DNA of 64,000 bases from Castellaniella sp049671645 (GTDB taxonomy: Bacteria > Pseudomonadota > Gammaproteobacteria > Burkholderiales > Burkholderiaceae_B). Positions 52,740 to 62,422 of this stretch are shown here, in pieces. How positions within the stretch are numbered: position 1 is the stretch's first letter; each line of letters begins with the position of its first letter. The DNA lies in contig NZ_JBATVG010000014.1 in the NCBI RefSeq assembly GCF_049671645.1, forward strand, positions 186,001-250,000, written 5' to 3'. A model generated the notes under the pieces. The model did not search any database and was not told the DNA's origin. It saw only the letters and a program-made list of their open reading frames with translations. Made by a program: the position numbers and the translations under genes.

Positions 52740-53365
52740 TTTTCGGCTCCTTCGGATTCAGGGGCGGCGGGCGTATCCACCACCGACGGCATCTGCACGA
52801 TACGGATGCGATCCGCCGCGGTCACGCGCACCTGCTTGCCGGGGTGCGTGCGTTTGTAGTCGCTGCGCTTGCGCATGGTCAGCGCGATGGCGGCGATCAT
52901 CCCCACCAGCAGGATCAGGCCGCCCACCTGCACTGCGTAGGCGAAGTCCGTGTACATGGCCGTGCCCAGCGCCAGGGTGTTGTCGAAATTGTCGGCCGGC
53001 CGCTGCAGCGCCGGAGCGTCGCCCCAGGAACGCACGACCACGAACGCCATTTCCAGCACCATGATGCCGCCCACGGTCAGCCCCAGCGGCAGATAGACCT
53101 TCAGGCCGCTTTTCAGGCCCTCCGAGCGCATGTCGAGCATCATGACGACGAACAGGAACAGCACCATGACGGCGCCGACATACACGATGACCAGCGCCAG
53201 GGCCAGGAATTCTGCCTGGATCAGCATCCACATCATGGATGCCGTGAAAAAGGTCAGGATCAGGTGCAGCACCCCGGTGACGGGGCTGGTGGCCGTGATG
53301 ACGCGAAACGCCGCCACGACCAGCACGATGGCCAGCAGATAGAACAGGATTGAATCAAAACTCAT
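52736..53365 (-). CDS. nuoJ: NADH-quinone oxidoreductase subunit J
   Basis: Membrane subunit of complex I, 209 aa, five helices. Family segments are FLALALVIVYVGAVMVLFLF and VVMMLDMRSEGL. The start ATG at 53365 (MSFDSILFYLL) follows nuoI by 16 bases; the upstream in-frame stretch is nuoI read in another frame. Confidence 0.95.
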   Translation of the reverse strand: MSFDSILFYLLAIVLVVAAFRVITATSPVTGVLHLILTFFTASMMWMLIQAEFLALALVIVYVGAVMVLFLFVVMMLDMRSEGLKSGLKVYLPLGLTVGGIMVLEMAFVVVRSWGDAPALQRPADNFDNTLALGTAMYTDFAYAVQVGGLILLVGMIAAIALTMRKRSDYKRTHPGKQVRVTAADRIRIVQMPSVVDTPAAPESEGAEK

Positions 53366-53381
53366 GGTCGGTCTTCCGGCA

Positions 53382-53870
53382 TCAACGATAAGGCGCGTCG
53401 GCGGCGCGACGGGCGGCGATTTCCGACTCGTAGCGGTCACCCACGGCCAGCAGCATGTCTTTGGTGTAGTACAGGTCACCGCGCTTTTCGCCGTGGTATT
53501 CGTGCAAGTGGGTTTCCACGATGGCATCGGTCGGACAGGCTTCCTCGCAGAAGCCGCAGAAAATACACTTGGCCAGATCGATGTCGTAGCGCGTCGTGCG
53601 GCGGGTGCCGTCCTCGCGCTGCGTGGATTCGATGGTGATGGCCAGGGCCGGGCAGACGGCTTCGCACAGCTTGCAGGCGATGCAGCGTTCTTCGCCGTTT
53701 TCATAGCGGCGCTGCGCGTGCAGGCCGCGGAACCGGGGCGAGGTGGGCGTCTTTTCGACCGGATAGCGCAGCGTGATCTTGCGCTTGAAGAAATACTTGC
53801 CCGTCAGGCGCATGCCCTCGAACATTTCCTTCAACATCAGACTGCCGAAGAAGTCCTTGATTGCTTCCAT
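53382..53870 (-). CDS. nuoI: NADH-quinone oxidoreductase subunit I
   Basis: Peripheral-arm ferredoxin-like subunit, 162 aa. Two 4Fe-4S motifs are intact: CIACKLCEAVCP and CIFCGFCEEACP. These clusters (N6a/N6b) pass electrons towards NuoB. The N-terminal amphipathic helix lies on the membrane. It begins 10 bases after nuoH. Confidence 0.97.
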   Translation of the reverse strand: MEAIKDFFGSLMLKEMFEGMRLTGKYFFKRKITLRYPVEKTPTSPRFRGLHAQRRYENGEERCIACKLCEAVCPALAITIESTQREDGTRRTTRYDIDLAKCIFCGFCEEACPTDAIVETHLHEYHGEKRGDLYYTKDMLLAVGDRYESEIAARRAADAPYR

Positions 53871-53880
53871 GATGTACCCC

Positions 53881-54954
53881 TTACTGCCAGATGTTCCAGG
53901 GCGTCTGCATCCAGATCGCCACGATCACCAGCCAAACCCCCGTCAGGGGGATGAAGACCTTCCAGCCCAGACGCATGATCTGGTCATAGCGGTAGCGCGG
54001 GAAGGTGGCGCGGAACCAGATGAACATGGACACGACGAAGAAGGTCTTGAGGCCCAGCCAGATCCAGCCCGGAATCCAGGTGAAGGGCGCGAAATCCAGC
54101 GGCGGCAGCCAGCCCCCCAGGAACATGACCGCGGCCATGGCCGACAGCAGGATCATGTTGGCGTATTCGCCCAGGAAGAACAGGGCGAAGCCCATGCCCG
54201 AATATTCCACCATGTGGCCGGCGACGATTTCGGATTCGCATTCCGCCATGTCGAAGGGATGGCGGTTGGTTTCCGCCACCGAGGCGATCACGTAGATGAT
54301 GAACAGCGGCAGCAGCGGCAGCCAGTTCCAGGACAGGATGCCGACCCCATGGCTGGCGAACCAGCCCGTGCCCTGCCCCTGGACGATGCCCGACAGGTTC
54401 AGCGTGCCCGACACCAGCAGCACCGTCACCATGACGAAGCCGACGGCCAGTTCGTAGGACACCATCTGGGCCGAGGCCCGCAGGGCCGAGAGCAGCGCGT
54501 ATTTGGAGTTCGATGCCCAGCCGGCCACGATCACGCCATAGACGCCCACCGAGGTGATCGCCATGATGAACAGCAGCCCGGCATTGATGTTGGCCAGCAC
54601 GACGTCGGGCTGGAACGGGATCACGGCCCAGGCCGCCAGCGCCGGCGTCAAGGTGACCACCGGAGCCAGGATGTACAGCACCGGATTGGCCTTGGACGGC
54701 ACGATCAGTTCTTTGGTCAGCAGCTTGAAGACGTCGGCGAAGGGCTGCAGCAAGCCGCGATAACCCACGCGATTAGGCCCCAGGCGCACGTGCATGAAGC
54801 CGATCATCTTGCGTTCCCAATACGTCAGGTAGGCCACGCACAGGATGATGGGCACCGCGATGACGACGATCTTGACCAGGGTCCAGACGACCAGCCAGGG
54901 CGTTTCGCCGATCAGGCTCGTGCCGTAGGCGTTGAGGATATTCAACCAGTCCAT
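53881..54954 (-). CDS. nuoH: NADH-quinone oxidoreductase subunit H
   Basis: Membrane subunit forming the quinone site, 357 aa, eight helices. It contains YLTYWERKMIGFMHVRLGPN, RVGYRGLLQPFADVFKLLTK and NRHPFDMAECESEIVAGHMV followed by EYSGMGFALFFLGEY. Its ATG shares one base with the nuoG stop. Confidence 0.97.
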   Translation of the reverse strand: MDWLNILNAYGTSLIGETPWLVVWTLVKIVVIAVPIILCVAYLTYWERKMIGFMHVRLGPNRVGYRGLLQPFADVFKLLTKELIVPSKANPVLYILAPVVTLTPALAAWAVIPFQPDVVLANINAGLLFIMAITSVGVYGVIVAGWASNSKYALLSALRASAQMVSYELAVGFVMVTVLLVSGTLNLSGIVQGQGTGWFASHGVGILSWNWLPLLPLFIIYVIASVAETNRHPFDMAECESEIVAGHMVEYSGMGFALFFLGEYANMILLSAMAAVMFLGGWLPPLDFAPFTWIPGWIWLGLKTFFVVSMFIWFRATFPRYRYDQIMRLGWKVFIPLTGVWLVIVAIWMQTPWNIWQ

Positions 54955-57284
54955 TAACGTCGCTCCAGCTGGATGGCGCCCGAGCCCATGCCCAGGGCGG
55001 CAGTCTGTTCAAAGGCGCCGGCAACCCGCACGGCGCCGTCGGCCACGGTCTCGTCCAGGGCGGCGGTCAGGTCCGCCGCGCCGTGGGCGGTGGACACCCG
55101 CACGGCGTCGCCCGCCGACAATCCCAGGGATTGCAGGGTGGCGGCATTGGCCGCTGCCTGCGGCGGCGCGGAACTGACGTGTTCCTGCAGCGGCTGGGAA
55201 CGGCGCACCAGCGCATCGGTGCGATAGATGGGCAGTTCGGCGACGCGCTCCAGCCCTTGGGCGGGCGCCGCCATGCCGGGAGCCAGGCGGATCTCGTTGG
55301 ACAGGCGGCCATCGACGCCCCCCACCATCACCGTGTCGCGCACGGATTCGGAGGTTTCGTCATCGAAGCCCTGCAGCCCCAGCAGATTGCCCAGCACGCG
55401 CAGGACCTTCCAGCCCGGACGGGTATCGCCCACCGGAGCGGCCACGCCCTTGAAACTCTGCACCCGGCCTTCGGCATTGACGAAGGACCCGGATGTTTCC
55501 GTGAACGGCGCGATGGGCAGCATCACGTCGGCCCAGTCCTCGGCGGCGGAACGGAAGGCCGTGAAGGCCACCGCCATCGCCGACCCTTGCAGGGCGCGCA
55601 CGGCGCGTTCGCCGAGTTCGCTGTCCAGGCGCGGCTCGGCGTGCAGGACCAGGTAGGCCTTCAGGGGGTCGCCGCCCAGCATGCGCCGGGCGTCCAGGCC
55701 GCCGTCGGTCGGCACGGCGCCGGCCAGATAGCCGCCCACCGTGTTGCCGCCCGGGGTCAGGAAGCCGAAACGGCCGCCGGCCAGCTGCGCGATCGCCTGA
55801 GCATTGGCCGCCAGCAAGGCGACTTGATCGTCGGAGACCGCCAGGTTGCCCAGGAAGACCGCAACGCGTTCGCCCGAAGCCAGGCTCTCGGCGATCGCCC
55901 GGGCGGATTCGCCCGGCTGCACGCCCGCCAGGCCTTCCGGCGCGGGCTGGGCTTTCAGCGCGGCCAGAGCCACGGCGATTTCACCCAGCGCCTGAACCAG
56001 GCCGGACGGCTTGACCGTCAGGCGGCCCGCGACCGGCACCAGCGGATCGGCCGCCACGCTGTCCACCAGGGACAACTGCATGCCGTGTTTAGCCGCCTGG
56101 CGCAGCCGTTGCGCCATCAAGGGGTGATCCTTGCGCAGGAAGGACCCCACGACCAGCGTGCGGTCCAGCGTGTTCAAGTCGGCGATCGGCATGCCCAGCC
56201 AGGGCGCGCCGCTGCGCACCGCGTCCAGGGCCGCGCCGTCGCCGCGCAGGCGGAAATCGATGTTGTCCGACCCCAGGGCGCGGGTCAGCCGCGCCAGCAG
56301 AGCGAGCTCTTCCAGGGTCGCCGTGTCGGCGCCCAGGGCGCCGATCTGCGCGGCGCCGCCGTCTTCCCGCACCTGATTCAGGCCGGTCACGACCGATTGC
56401 AGGGCATCCGTCCAGGACGCTTCATGCCATTGGCCGTCGCAGCCGCGCACCATGGGGTGCTGCAGACGGTCTTCGACGTACAGGCCCGCGTAGGAGAACC
56501 GGTCGCGGTCGCTGATCCAGCATTCGTTGACGGGCTCGTTTTCAAACGGCACCACGCGCAGCACGCGATCCATCTTGGACTGCACGACCAGATTGGCGCC
56601 CACGCTGTCGTGCGGGCTGACCGAGCGGCGGCGGGCCAGTTCCCAGGTCCGGGCGCCCATCATGAAGGGCTTGGACAACAACGCGCCCACCGGGCAGACG
56701 TCGATCATGTTGCCGGAGAGTTCGGATTCGACGGCCTCGCCCACGAAGGTGGTGATCTCGGAGAATTCACCCCGGTTGAGCATGCCGATTTCCATGATGC
56801 CGCCGATTTCCTGGCCGACCCGCACGCAGCGGGTGCAATGGATGCAGCGCTGCATCTGTTCGGCGGAAATCAGCGGGCCCATGGGTTTATGGAAGACCAC
56901 GCGCTTGGTTTCCTTGTAGCGCGAGGCGGATTCGCCATAACCCATGGCCAGATCCTGCAGCTGGCATTCACCGCCCTGGTCGCACACGGGGCAATCCAGG
57001 GGGTGATTGATCAGCAGGAATTCCATGACCGCGCGTTGGGCGGCCACGGCCTTTTCCGAACGCGTGTGCACCACCATGCCGTTGGTGACGGGCGTGGCAC
57101 AGGCCGGCAGTTGTTTCGGGGCCTTTTCGACCTCGACCAGACACATGCGGCAATTGGCCGCGATGCTGAGCTTCTTGTGATAGCAGAAATGCGGGATGTA
57201 CAGCCCCGCCGCGTGGGCAGCCTGGATGACCATGCTGCCTTCTTCGGCTTGAACCTTCAGCCCGTCGATGGTGAGTTCTACCAT
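54954..57284 (-). CDS. nuoG: NADH-quinone oxidoreductase subunit G
   Basis: Large iron-sulfur subunit, 776 aa. The N-terminal 2Fe-2S ferredoxin domain has CYHKKLSIAANCRMCLVEVE. The His-liganded cluster region has CPVCDQGGECQLQDLAMGYG, and the 4Fe-4S pair includes CIHCTRCVRVGQE and, further on, CPVGALLSKPF. The rest is a molybdopterin-oxidoreductase-like fold without visible cofactor Cys. The start at 57284 (MVELTIDGLKV) fits the family. Confidence 0.96.
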   Translation of the reverse strand: MVELTIDGLKVQAEEGSMVIQAAHAAGLYIPHFCYHKKLSIAANCRMCLVEVEKAPKQLPACATPVTNGMVVHTRSEKAVAAQRAVMEFLLINHPLDCPVCDQGGECQLQDLAMGYGESASRYKETKRVVFHKPMGPLISAEQMQRCIHCTRCVRVGQEIGGIMEIGMLNRGEFSEITTFVGEAVESELSGNMIDVCPVGALLSKPFMMGARTWELARRRSVSPHDSVGANLVVQSKMDRVLRVVPFENEPVNECWISDRDRFSYAGLYVEDRLQHPMVRGCDGQWHEASWTDALQSVVTGLNQVREDGGAAQIGALGADTATLEELALLARLTRALGSDNIDFRLRGDGAALDAVRSGAPWLGMPIADLNTLDRTLVVGSFLRKDHPLMAQRLRQAAKHGMQLSLVDSVAADPLVPVAGRLTVKPSGLVQALGEIAVALAALKAQPAPEGLAGVQPGESARAIAESLASGERVAVFLGNLAVSDDQVALLAANAQAIAQLAGGRFGFLTPGGNTVGGYLAGAVPTDGGLDARRMLGGDPLKAYLVLHAEPRLDSELGERAVRALQGSAMAVAFTAFRSAAEDWADVMLPIAPFTETSGSFVNAEGRVQSFKGVAAPVGDTRPGWKVLRVLGNLLGLQGFDDETSESVRDTVMVGGVDGRLSNEIRLAPGMAAPAQGLERVAELPIYRTDALVRRSQPLQEHVSSAPPQAAANAATLQSLGLSAGDAVRVSTAHGAADLTAALDETVADGAVRVAGAFEQTAALGMGSGAIQLERR

Positions 57285-57298
57285 GGCGTGTCCTGACC

Positions 57299-58669
57299 CT
57301 ACAGATACTTGGCGACCACACAATCCTTGTGGTCGACGTGGTGGACGAATTCGTCGCGGAAATGCTTGATGAAACTGCGCACCGGCATGGCGGCGGCATC
57401 GGCCAGGGCGCAAATGGTGCGGCCCATCATGTTGTGCGCCACCGAATCGAGCGTTTCGATGTCTTCCATCGTGCCCTGGCCGTGTTCCATGCGCTGCATC
57501 ATGCGATACAGCCAGCCCGTGCCCTCGCGGCAGGGCGTGCACTGGCCGCAGGATTCTTCCATGTAAAAGTACGACAGGCGCATCAGCGATTTGACCATGC
57601 AGCGGGTTTCATCCATGACGATGACCGCGCCGGACCCCAGCATGGACCCGGCCTTGGCGATCGAGTCGTAGTCCATGTTGGTGTTCATCATGATGTCGGC
57701 GGGCAGCACCGGCGAAGACGAACCGCCGGGGATGACGGCCTTGAGCTTGCGACCACCCTTCATGCCGCCGGCCAGTTCCAATAGTTTGGAAAACGGCGTG
57801 CCCAGCGGAATTTCGTAGTTGCCGGGCAGTTCGACGTCGCCGGAAATGGAAAAGATCTTGGTCCCGCCGGCCTTTTCGATGCCCAGTTCCAGGTAGGCCT
57901 GAGCGCCCACCTGAAACACGAACGGCACGGCCGCGAAGGTCTCGGTGTTGTTGATGGTGGTGGGCTTGCCGTACAGGCCGAAGCTGGCCGGGAACGGCGG
58001 CTTGAAGCGCGGCTGGCCCTTTTTGCCTTCCAGGGATTCCAGCAAGGCGGTTTCTTCCCCGCAGATGTAGGCGCCGAAACCATGGTGCCCGTGCAGCTGG
58101 AAGGAAAAGCCCGAACCCAGGATGTTGTCGCCCAGGAAACCGGCCGCGCGGGCCTGCTCCAGGGCTTCTTCAAAGCGGGTGTAGACGTCGAAGATTTCGC
58201 CGTGGATGTAGTTGTAGCCCACGGACGCCCCCATCGCGAACCCGCCGATGATCATGCCTTCGATCACGGAATGCGGGTTGTAGCGCAGGATGTCCCGATC
58301 CTTGAAGGTGCCGGGTTCGCCTTCGTCGGAATTGCAGACCACGTATTTCTGGACGGGCAGATTGCGCGGCATGAACGACCATTTCAGGCCCGTGGGGAAC
58401 CCGGCGCCGCCCCGCCCTCGCAGGCTGGACGCCTTCAGTTCGGCGATCACTTCGTCGGGCGTCATGCCGGTGGTCAGGATCTTCTTCAGGGATTCATAGC
58501 CGCCCCGGGCGATGTAGTCCTGGATCCCCCAGTTGTCGCCGTCCAGGCCCGCCAGAATCTGCGGCTGGATGTGGCGGCCGTGAAAGATCATGCTGCGTGA
58601 GGCATCGTCGCCCAGGTTCGGATTCAGCGCATCCGTGCCGTATTTCTGCAAAACATCCAGGGCGCTCAT
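57299..58669 (-). CDS. nuoF: NADH-quinone oxidoreductase subunit F
   Basis: NADH-oxidising flavoprotein subunit, 456 aa. The FMN/NADH sites are RGRGGAGFPTGLKWSFMPR and GAYICGEETALLESLEGKKG; the 4Fe-4S (N3) cluster ligands are in ESCGQCTPCREGTGW plus a later Cys. The ATG at 58669 overlaps the nuoE stop (ATGA). Confidence 0.97.
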   Translation of the reverse strand: MSALDVLQKYGTDALNPNLGDDASRSMIFHGRHIQPQILAGLDGDNWGIQDYIARGGYESLKKILTTGMTPDEVIAELKASSLRGRGGAGFPTGLKWSFMPRNLPVQKYVVCNSDEGEPGTFKDRDILRYNPHSVIEGMIIGGFAMGASVGYNYIHGEIFDVYTRFEEALEQARAAGFLGDNILGSGFSFQLHGHHGFGAYICGEETALLESLEGKKGQPRFKPPFPASFGLYGKPTTINNTETFAAVPFVFQVGAQAYLELGIEKAGGTKIFSISGDVELPGNYEIPLGTPFSKLLELAGGMKGGRKLKAVIPGGSSSPVLPADIMMNTNMDYDSIAKAGSMLGSGAVIVMDETRCMVKSLMRLSYFYMEESCGQCTPCREGTGWLYRMMQRMEHGQGTMEDIETLDSVAHNMMGRTICALADAAAMPVRSFIKHFRDEFVHHVDHKDCVVAKYL

Positions 58670-59157
58670 GCCGACTCCTTCAGGTCGCGGATCAGGGCGT
58701 CGATTTTCTCGGGCTGCATGCGGCAGCACATGTGCTTGCCATTGGCGAGCACCACCGGCGCATCCCCGCAGGCCCCCATGCATTCGCCTTCGGCCAGGGT
58801 GAACAGGCCGTCGGGCGTGGTTTCATGGAAGCCGATGCCCAGTTTTTCCTTCAGGTATTCGGCCGCCTGCGCGCCGCCTTGCAAGGCACAGGGCAGGTTG
58901 GTGCAGATGGTCAGGGTGTAGCGGCCCACCTGATGGGTGTTGTACATGGAGTAGAAGGTCGCGACCTCCTGGACCGCGATCGGCGGCATGCCCAGGTAGC
59001 CGGCCACGTCGCGGATGACTTCCGGCGACACCCAGCCTTTTTCGGTCTGGGCGATGGTCAGCGCGGCCATCACGGCGGATTGTTTCTGGTCCGCCGGATA
59101 TTTGGAGATTTCCCGGTCGATGTCCCGGTAGGCTTGTTCGGAAAGCAGCATCGTCAT
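58666..59157 (-). CDS. nuoE: NADH-quinone oxidoreductase subunit E
   Basis: Thioredoxin-like 2Fe-2S subunit, 163 aa. The cluster ligands are CTNLPC (first Cys pair) and CMGAC. FYSMYNTHQVGRYTLTICTN is a family block. An ATG two codons later is also possible. It lies 21 bases after nuoD. Confidence 0.96.
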   Translation of the reverse strand: MTMLLSEQAYRDIDREISKYPADQKQSAVMAALTIAQTEKGWVSPEVIRDVAGYLGMPPIAVQEVATFYSMYNTHQVGRYTLTICTNLPCALQGGAQAAEYLKEKLGIGFHETTPDGLFTLAEGECMGACGDAPVVLANGKHMCCRMQPEKIDALIRDLKESA

Positions 59158-59178
59158 AGTCCTGTGGTGTCCGGGCGG

Positions 59179-60432
59179 CTAGCGGTCGATTTCGCCAAAC
59201 ACGATGTCCTGGGTGCCGATGATCGTCACCACGTCGGAAATCATGTGGCCCTTGGACATTTCTTCAAGCGCATGCAAGTGGGCGAAACCCGGCGCGCGGA
59301 TCTTCAGGCGGTAGGGCTTGTTGGCCCCGTCGGACACCAGGTAGATGCCGAATTCGCCTTTGGGGTGTTCCACGGCGGCGTAGGCTTCGCCTTCGGGCAC
59401 GTGCATGCCTTCCGTGAAGAGCTTGAAGTGGTGGATCAGGTCTTCCATGCCGGTCTTCATGCTTTCCCGCGTGGGCGGCGCGACCTTGTGGTTGCCGGTG
59501 ATCACGGGGCCGGGATTGTTGCGCAGCCATTCGACGCATTGGCGGATGATGCGGTTGGACTGACGCATTTCCTCGATGCGGCACAGATAGCGGTCGTAGC
59601 AGTCGCCGTTCTTGCCCACGGGGATGTCGAATTCCATCTTGTCGTAGACTTCGTAGGGCTGCTTTCTGCGCAGGTCCCATTCGATGCCCGAGCCGCGCAG
59701 CATGGGGCCGGTGAAACCCAGCGCCAGGGCGCGTTCGGGCGACACGACGCCGATGTCCACCAGGCGCTGCTTCCAGATGCGGTTTTCCGTCAGCAGGACC
59801 TCGTATTCGTCCACGCAGGCGGGAAAGCGGTTGGTGAAGTCTTCGATGAAATCCAGCATCGAGCCGGAACGCGCTTCGTTCATGGCCCGCAGTTCTTTGT
59901 CGGACCGGTATTTCGAGCCCTTGTATTGCGGCATGGTGTCGGGCAGGTCGCGATACACGCCACCGGGCCGGTAGTAGGCCGCGTGCATGCGGGCGCCGGA
60001 CACGGCTTCGTAGCAGTCCATCAGGTCTTCGCGTTCGCGGAAGGCATACAGGAACACGGCCATGGCGCCCACGTCCAGCGCGTGCGAGCCCAGCGACATC
60101 AGGTGGTTCAGGATGCGGGTGATTTCATCGAACATCACGCGGATGTACTGCGCCCGCACCGGCACCTGGATGCCCAGCAGGCGCTCGACCGCCATGCAGT
60201 AGGCGTGTTCGTTGCACATCATGGACACGTAGTCCAGACGGTCCATGTAGGGCAGCGTCTGCAGGAAGGTGCGCGTTTCCGCCAATTTTTCGGTGGCGCG
60301 GTGCAGCAGGCCGATGTGCGGGTCGGCGCGCTGGACGACTTCGCCGTCCAGTTCGAGCACCAGGCGCAGCACCCCGTGCGCAGCCGGGTGCTGCGGGCCG
60401 AAGTTCAGGTTGTAGTTCTGGATCTCTGCCAT
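59179..60432 (-). CDS. nuoD: NADH-quinone oxidoreductase subunit D
   Basis: The 49-kDa quinone-site subunit, 417 aa, [NiFe]-hydrogenase-like fold. It contains NFGPQHPAAHGVLRLVLELD, HIGLLHRATEKLAE and the C-terminal GTQDIVFGEIDR ending. The start MAEIQNYN at 60432 is one base after the nuoC stop; upstream codons belong to nuoC in another frame. Confidence 0.97.
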   Translation of the reverse strand: MAEIQNYNLNFGPQHPAAHGVLRLVLELDGEVVQRADPHIGLLHRATEKLAETRTFLQTLPYMDRLDYVSMMCNEHAYCMAVERLLGIQVPVRAQYIRVMFDEITRILNHLMSLGSHALDVGAMAVFLYAFREREDLMDCYEAVSGARMHAAYYRPGGVYRDLPDTMPQYKGSKYRSDKELRAMNEARSGSMLDFIEDFTNRFPACVDEYEVLLTENRIWKQRLVDIGVVSPERALALGFTGPMLRGSGIEWDLRRKQPYEVYDKMEFDIPVGKNGDCYDRYLCRIEEMRQSNRIIRQCVEWLRNNPGPVITGNHKVAPPTRESMKTGMEDLIHHFKLFTEGMHVPEGEAYAAVEHPKGEFGIYLVSDGANKPYRLKIRAPGFAHLHALEEMSKGHMISDVVTIIGTQDIVFGEIDR

Positions 60433-60433
60433 A

Positions 60434-61051
60434 TCAGTACCGTTCGATTCCGTAATGATCCTCGCGCACCACGCGGGGGGTGATTTCGCGGGGTTCGATC
60501 GTGACGGGTTGGTAAATGACGCGTTTCTGTTCGGCGTCGTAGCGCATTTCCACATGCCCGGAAATCGGGAAGTCCTTGCGGAAAGGATGGCCGATGAAGC
60601 CGTAGTCCGTCAGGATGCGGCGCAGGTCGGGGTGGCCTTCGAAGACGATGCCGTACAGGTCGAAGGCCTCGCGCTCGAACCAATTGACCGAAGGCCAGAC
60701 GTCCACCAAAGACGCCACCACCGGGAATTCATCGTGTTCGGCGTACACGCGCACCCGCAGGCGCCAGTTGTGCGTGACCGACAGCAGGTGGATGACCACC
60801 GCAAAACGATGCGGGTGGGTGTGGGTGTGATCGGCCGTGTACGTGGGGGCCTTCCAGGCGGAATAGTCCAGCCCGCACAGGTCCATACAGGATTCGAAGC
60901 GCAGGCTGGCATGGTCGCGCAACACGCGGCATGTATCCGCCCAGGCGGACTGGGGCGCTGTCAGCGTCAGTTCGCCCCGGGAGTCGGTCAGATTGACCGA
61001 GGCCCCCAGGACATCGCGCAGATTGGTTTCTAAGGTCTGTAGCCGTGTCAT
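60434..61051 (-). CDS. nuoC: NADH-quinone oxidoreductase subunit C
   Basis: The 30-kDa subunit, 205 aa, separate from NuoD as in most proteobacteria outside the enterics. The signature is ERETFDLYGIVFEGHPDLRR-like: here EREAFDLYGIVFEGHPDLRR, followed by ILTDYGFIGHPFRKDFP. It starts 87 bases after nuoB, the widest gap within the operon. Confidence 0.96.
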   Translation of the reverse strand: MTRLQTLETNLRDVLGASVNLTDSRGELTLTAPQSAWADTCRVLRDHASLRFESCMDLCGLDYSAWKAPTYTADHTHTHPHRFAVVIHLLSVTHNWRLRVRVYAEHDEFPVVASLVDVWPSVNWFEREAFDLYGIVFEGHPDLRRILTDYGFIGHPFRKDFPISGHVEMRYDAEQKRVIYQPVTIEPREITPRVVREDHYGIERY

Positions 61052-61138
61052 ATGCAGATCGTCACATTCGGATCGGTTCGGATTCGCGCCGGGCAGGCCT
61101 GTACCGTCGTACCGGCACGCCGCCCCGACGCCCCCTTG

Positions 61139-61615
61139 CTAGCGGGCAATGGTGTTGGTCAGGCGGATCTTGTTCTGCATCTGCAGCAAGCCGTAGACCA
61201 GGGCTTCCGCCGTGGGAGGGCAGCCCGGCACATACACGTCCACCGGCACGATGCGGTCGCAGCCGCGCACCACCGAATAGGAATAGTGGTAGTAGCCCCC
61301 GCCGTTGGCACAGGACCCCATCGACACGACCCAGCGCGGCTCCGGCATCTGGTCGTAGACTTTGCGCAGGGCCGGAGCCATTTTGTTGCACAGCGTGCCG
61401 GCCACGATCATCAGGTCGGACTGACGGGGACTGGGCCGGAAGATGATGCCGAACTGATCCAGGTCGTAGCGCGCCGCGCCGGCGTGCATCATTTCGACCG
61501 CGCAACAGGCCAGGCCGAACGTCATCGGCCATAGGGAACCCGTTTTCGCCCAGTTCAGGAATTTATCCGCACTGGTGGTCATGAAGCCTTTTTCCATGAC
61601 GCCTTCAACTGCCAT
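61139..61615 (-). CDS. nuoB: NADH-quinone oxidoreductase subunit B
   Basis: Carries the terminal N2 4Fe-4S cluster, 158 aa. Tandem Cys in FGLACCAVEMMHAGAARYD, with the other ligands in MGSCANGGGYYHYSYSVVRG and CDRIVPVDVYVPGCPPTAEA. The ATG at 61615 has GGTGAG upstream; an in-frame TTG at 61630 is less likely. It follows nuoA by 15 bases. Confidence 0.97.
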   Translation of the reverse strand: MAVEGVMEKGFMTTSADKFLNWAKTGSLWPMTFGLACCAVEMMHAGAARYDLDQFGIIFRPSPRQSDLMIVAGTLCNKMAPALRKVYDQMPEPRWVVSMGSCANGGGYYHYSYSVVRGCDRIVPVDVYVPGCPPTAEALVYGLLQMQNKIRLTNTIAR

Positions 61616-61630
61616 TTTGCTCACCCCCAA

Positions 61631-61990
61631 TTATTCCCAGTCCAGGGCGCCGCGACGCCATTCGTAGATGAAGCCCACGGTCAGAATGCCCAGGAAGATC
61701 GCTACTGCCCAGAAGCCCACCATGCCCACGGCGCCGTTGGCCATGGCCCAGGGGAACAAAAAGGCGATTTCCAGATCGAACATGATGAACAGGATCGCCA
61801 CCAGGTAATAGCGCACGTCGAATTTCATGCGCGAATCGCCGAAGGATTCGAAGCCGCATTCGTAGACGGACAGCTTTTCGGCATCGGGCACGTTGCGGCC
61901 CAGCAGACGCCCCGCTGCCAGCAGGGCCGCGCCAATCAAAGTGGCGACAATGATGAAAAGCAGCACGGGAAAGTACTGTTCCAGATTCAT
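61631..61990 (-). CDS. nuoA: NADH-quinone oxidoreductase subunit A
   Basis: First gene of the nuo operon, 119 aa, three helices. The conserved loop YECGFESFGDSRMKFDVRYY and LVAILFIMFDLEIAFLFPWA are diagnostic. A -10-like TACAAT lies upstream (62030-62025, minus strand) without a clear -35. Confidence 0.96.
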   Translation of the reverse strand: MNLEQYFPVLLFIIVATLIGAALLAAGRLLGRNVPDAEKLSVYECGFESFGDSRMKFDVRYYLVAILFIMFDLEIAFLFPWAMANGAVGMVGFWAVAIFLGILTVGFIYEWRRGALDWE

Positions 61991-62152
61991 GGATGGCCCC
62001 TGCCTCAGAAGATCAAACTACGGGATTGTAGCATTTCGACAAGCCCCGTCGCCGGGAAAACCCGGGGTTGCAACATATTTGATGGGGGTCAATTCAGCTA
62101 AGCACAGAACGGCTTTCAGCCGCCTGAAATGACGTGCGGGACCAGGCGCAGC

Positions 62153-62422
62153 CTATGAATGCCTGCGTCGCACGACATCGGATTCCAGCAGCATGCGCAC
62201 GTAGCGGGTGTAGGGAATGCCCCTGGCCTTGGCGCGCGCCTTGATCGCGTCCAGCAGCGCTGCCGGCAGGCGCATGTTCAGGGATGCGGACTTGGGTTCC
62301 AGTTCGAAATGCATGGGCTTGAAGCCGGAGAGGTCGTATTCCGACAAGTCGGCGTTGGCAACGAAATCCTCCGCCTCTTGATCACTGTGCAATACGGGTA
62401 TCGGCTTGAGCCTGGTGTTCAT
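62153..62422 (-). CDS. brnA: BrnA-like antitoxin
   Basis: Antitoxin and probable autorepressor, 89 aa. The C-terminal ribbon-helix-helix reads KSASLNMRLPAALLDAIKAR followed by AKARGIPYTRYVRMLLESDV, as in the BrnA/CopG group; the N-terminal SEYDLSGFKPMHFELE part binds the toxin. AAGAGG upstream favours the ATG at 62422 over one at 62443. It overlaps brnT by about 41 bases, the usual toxin-first order of this family. Confidence 0.82.
   Translation of the reverse strand: MNTRLKPIPVLHSDQEAEDFVANADLSEYDLSGFKPMHFELEPKSASLNMRLPAALLDAIKARAKARGIPYTRYVRMLLESDVVRRRHS

Noticed and set aside
55083..57296. A 737-codon open frame opposite nuoG
   Set aside because: No recognisable domain; nuoG has all cluster motifs in the sense frame.
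62041..62070. CCGGG-AAAA-CCCGG hairpin upstream of nuoA as a terminator
   Set aside because: The stem is short, no T-run follows on either strand, and it does not sit at the end of a gene.
61991..62152. tRNA gene or secG upstream of nuoA
   Set aside because: These often precede nuoA in Burkholderiales, but no cloverleaf or SecG-like frame is visible here.
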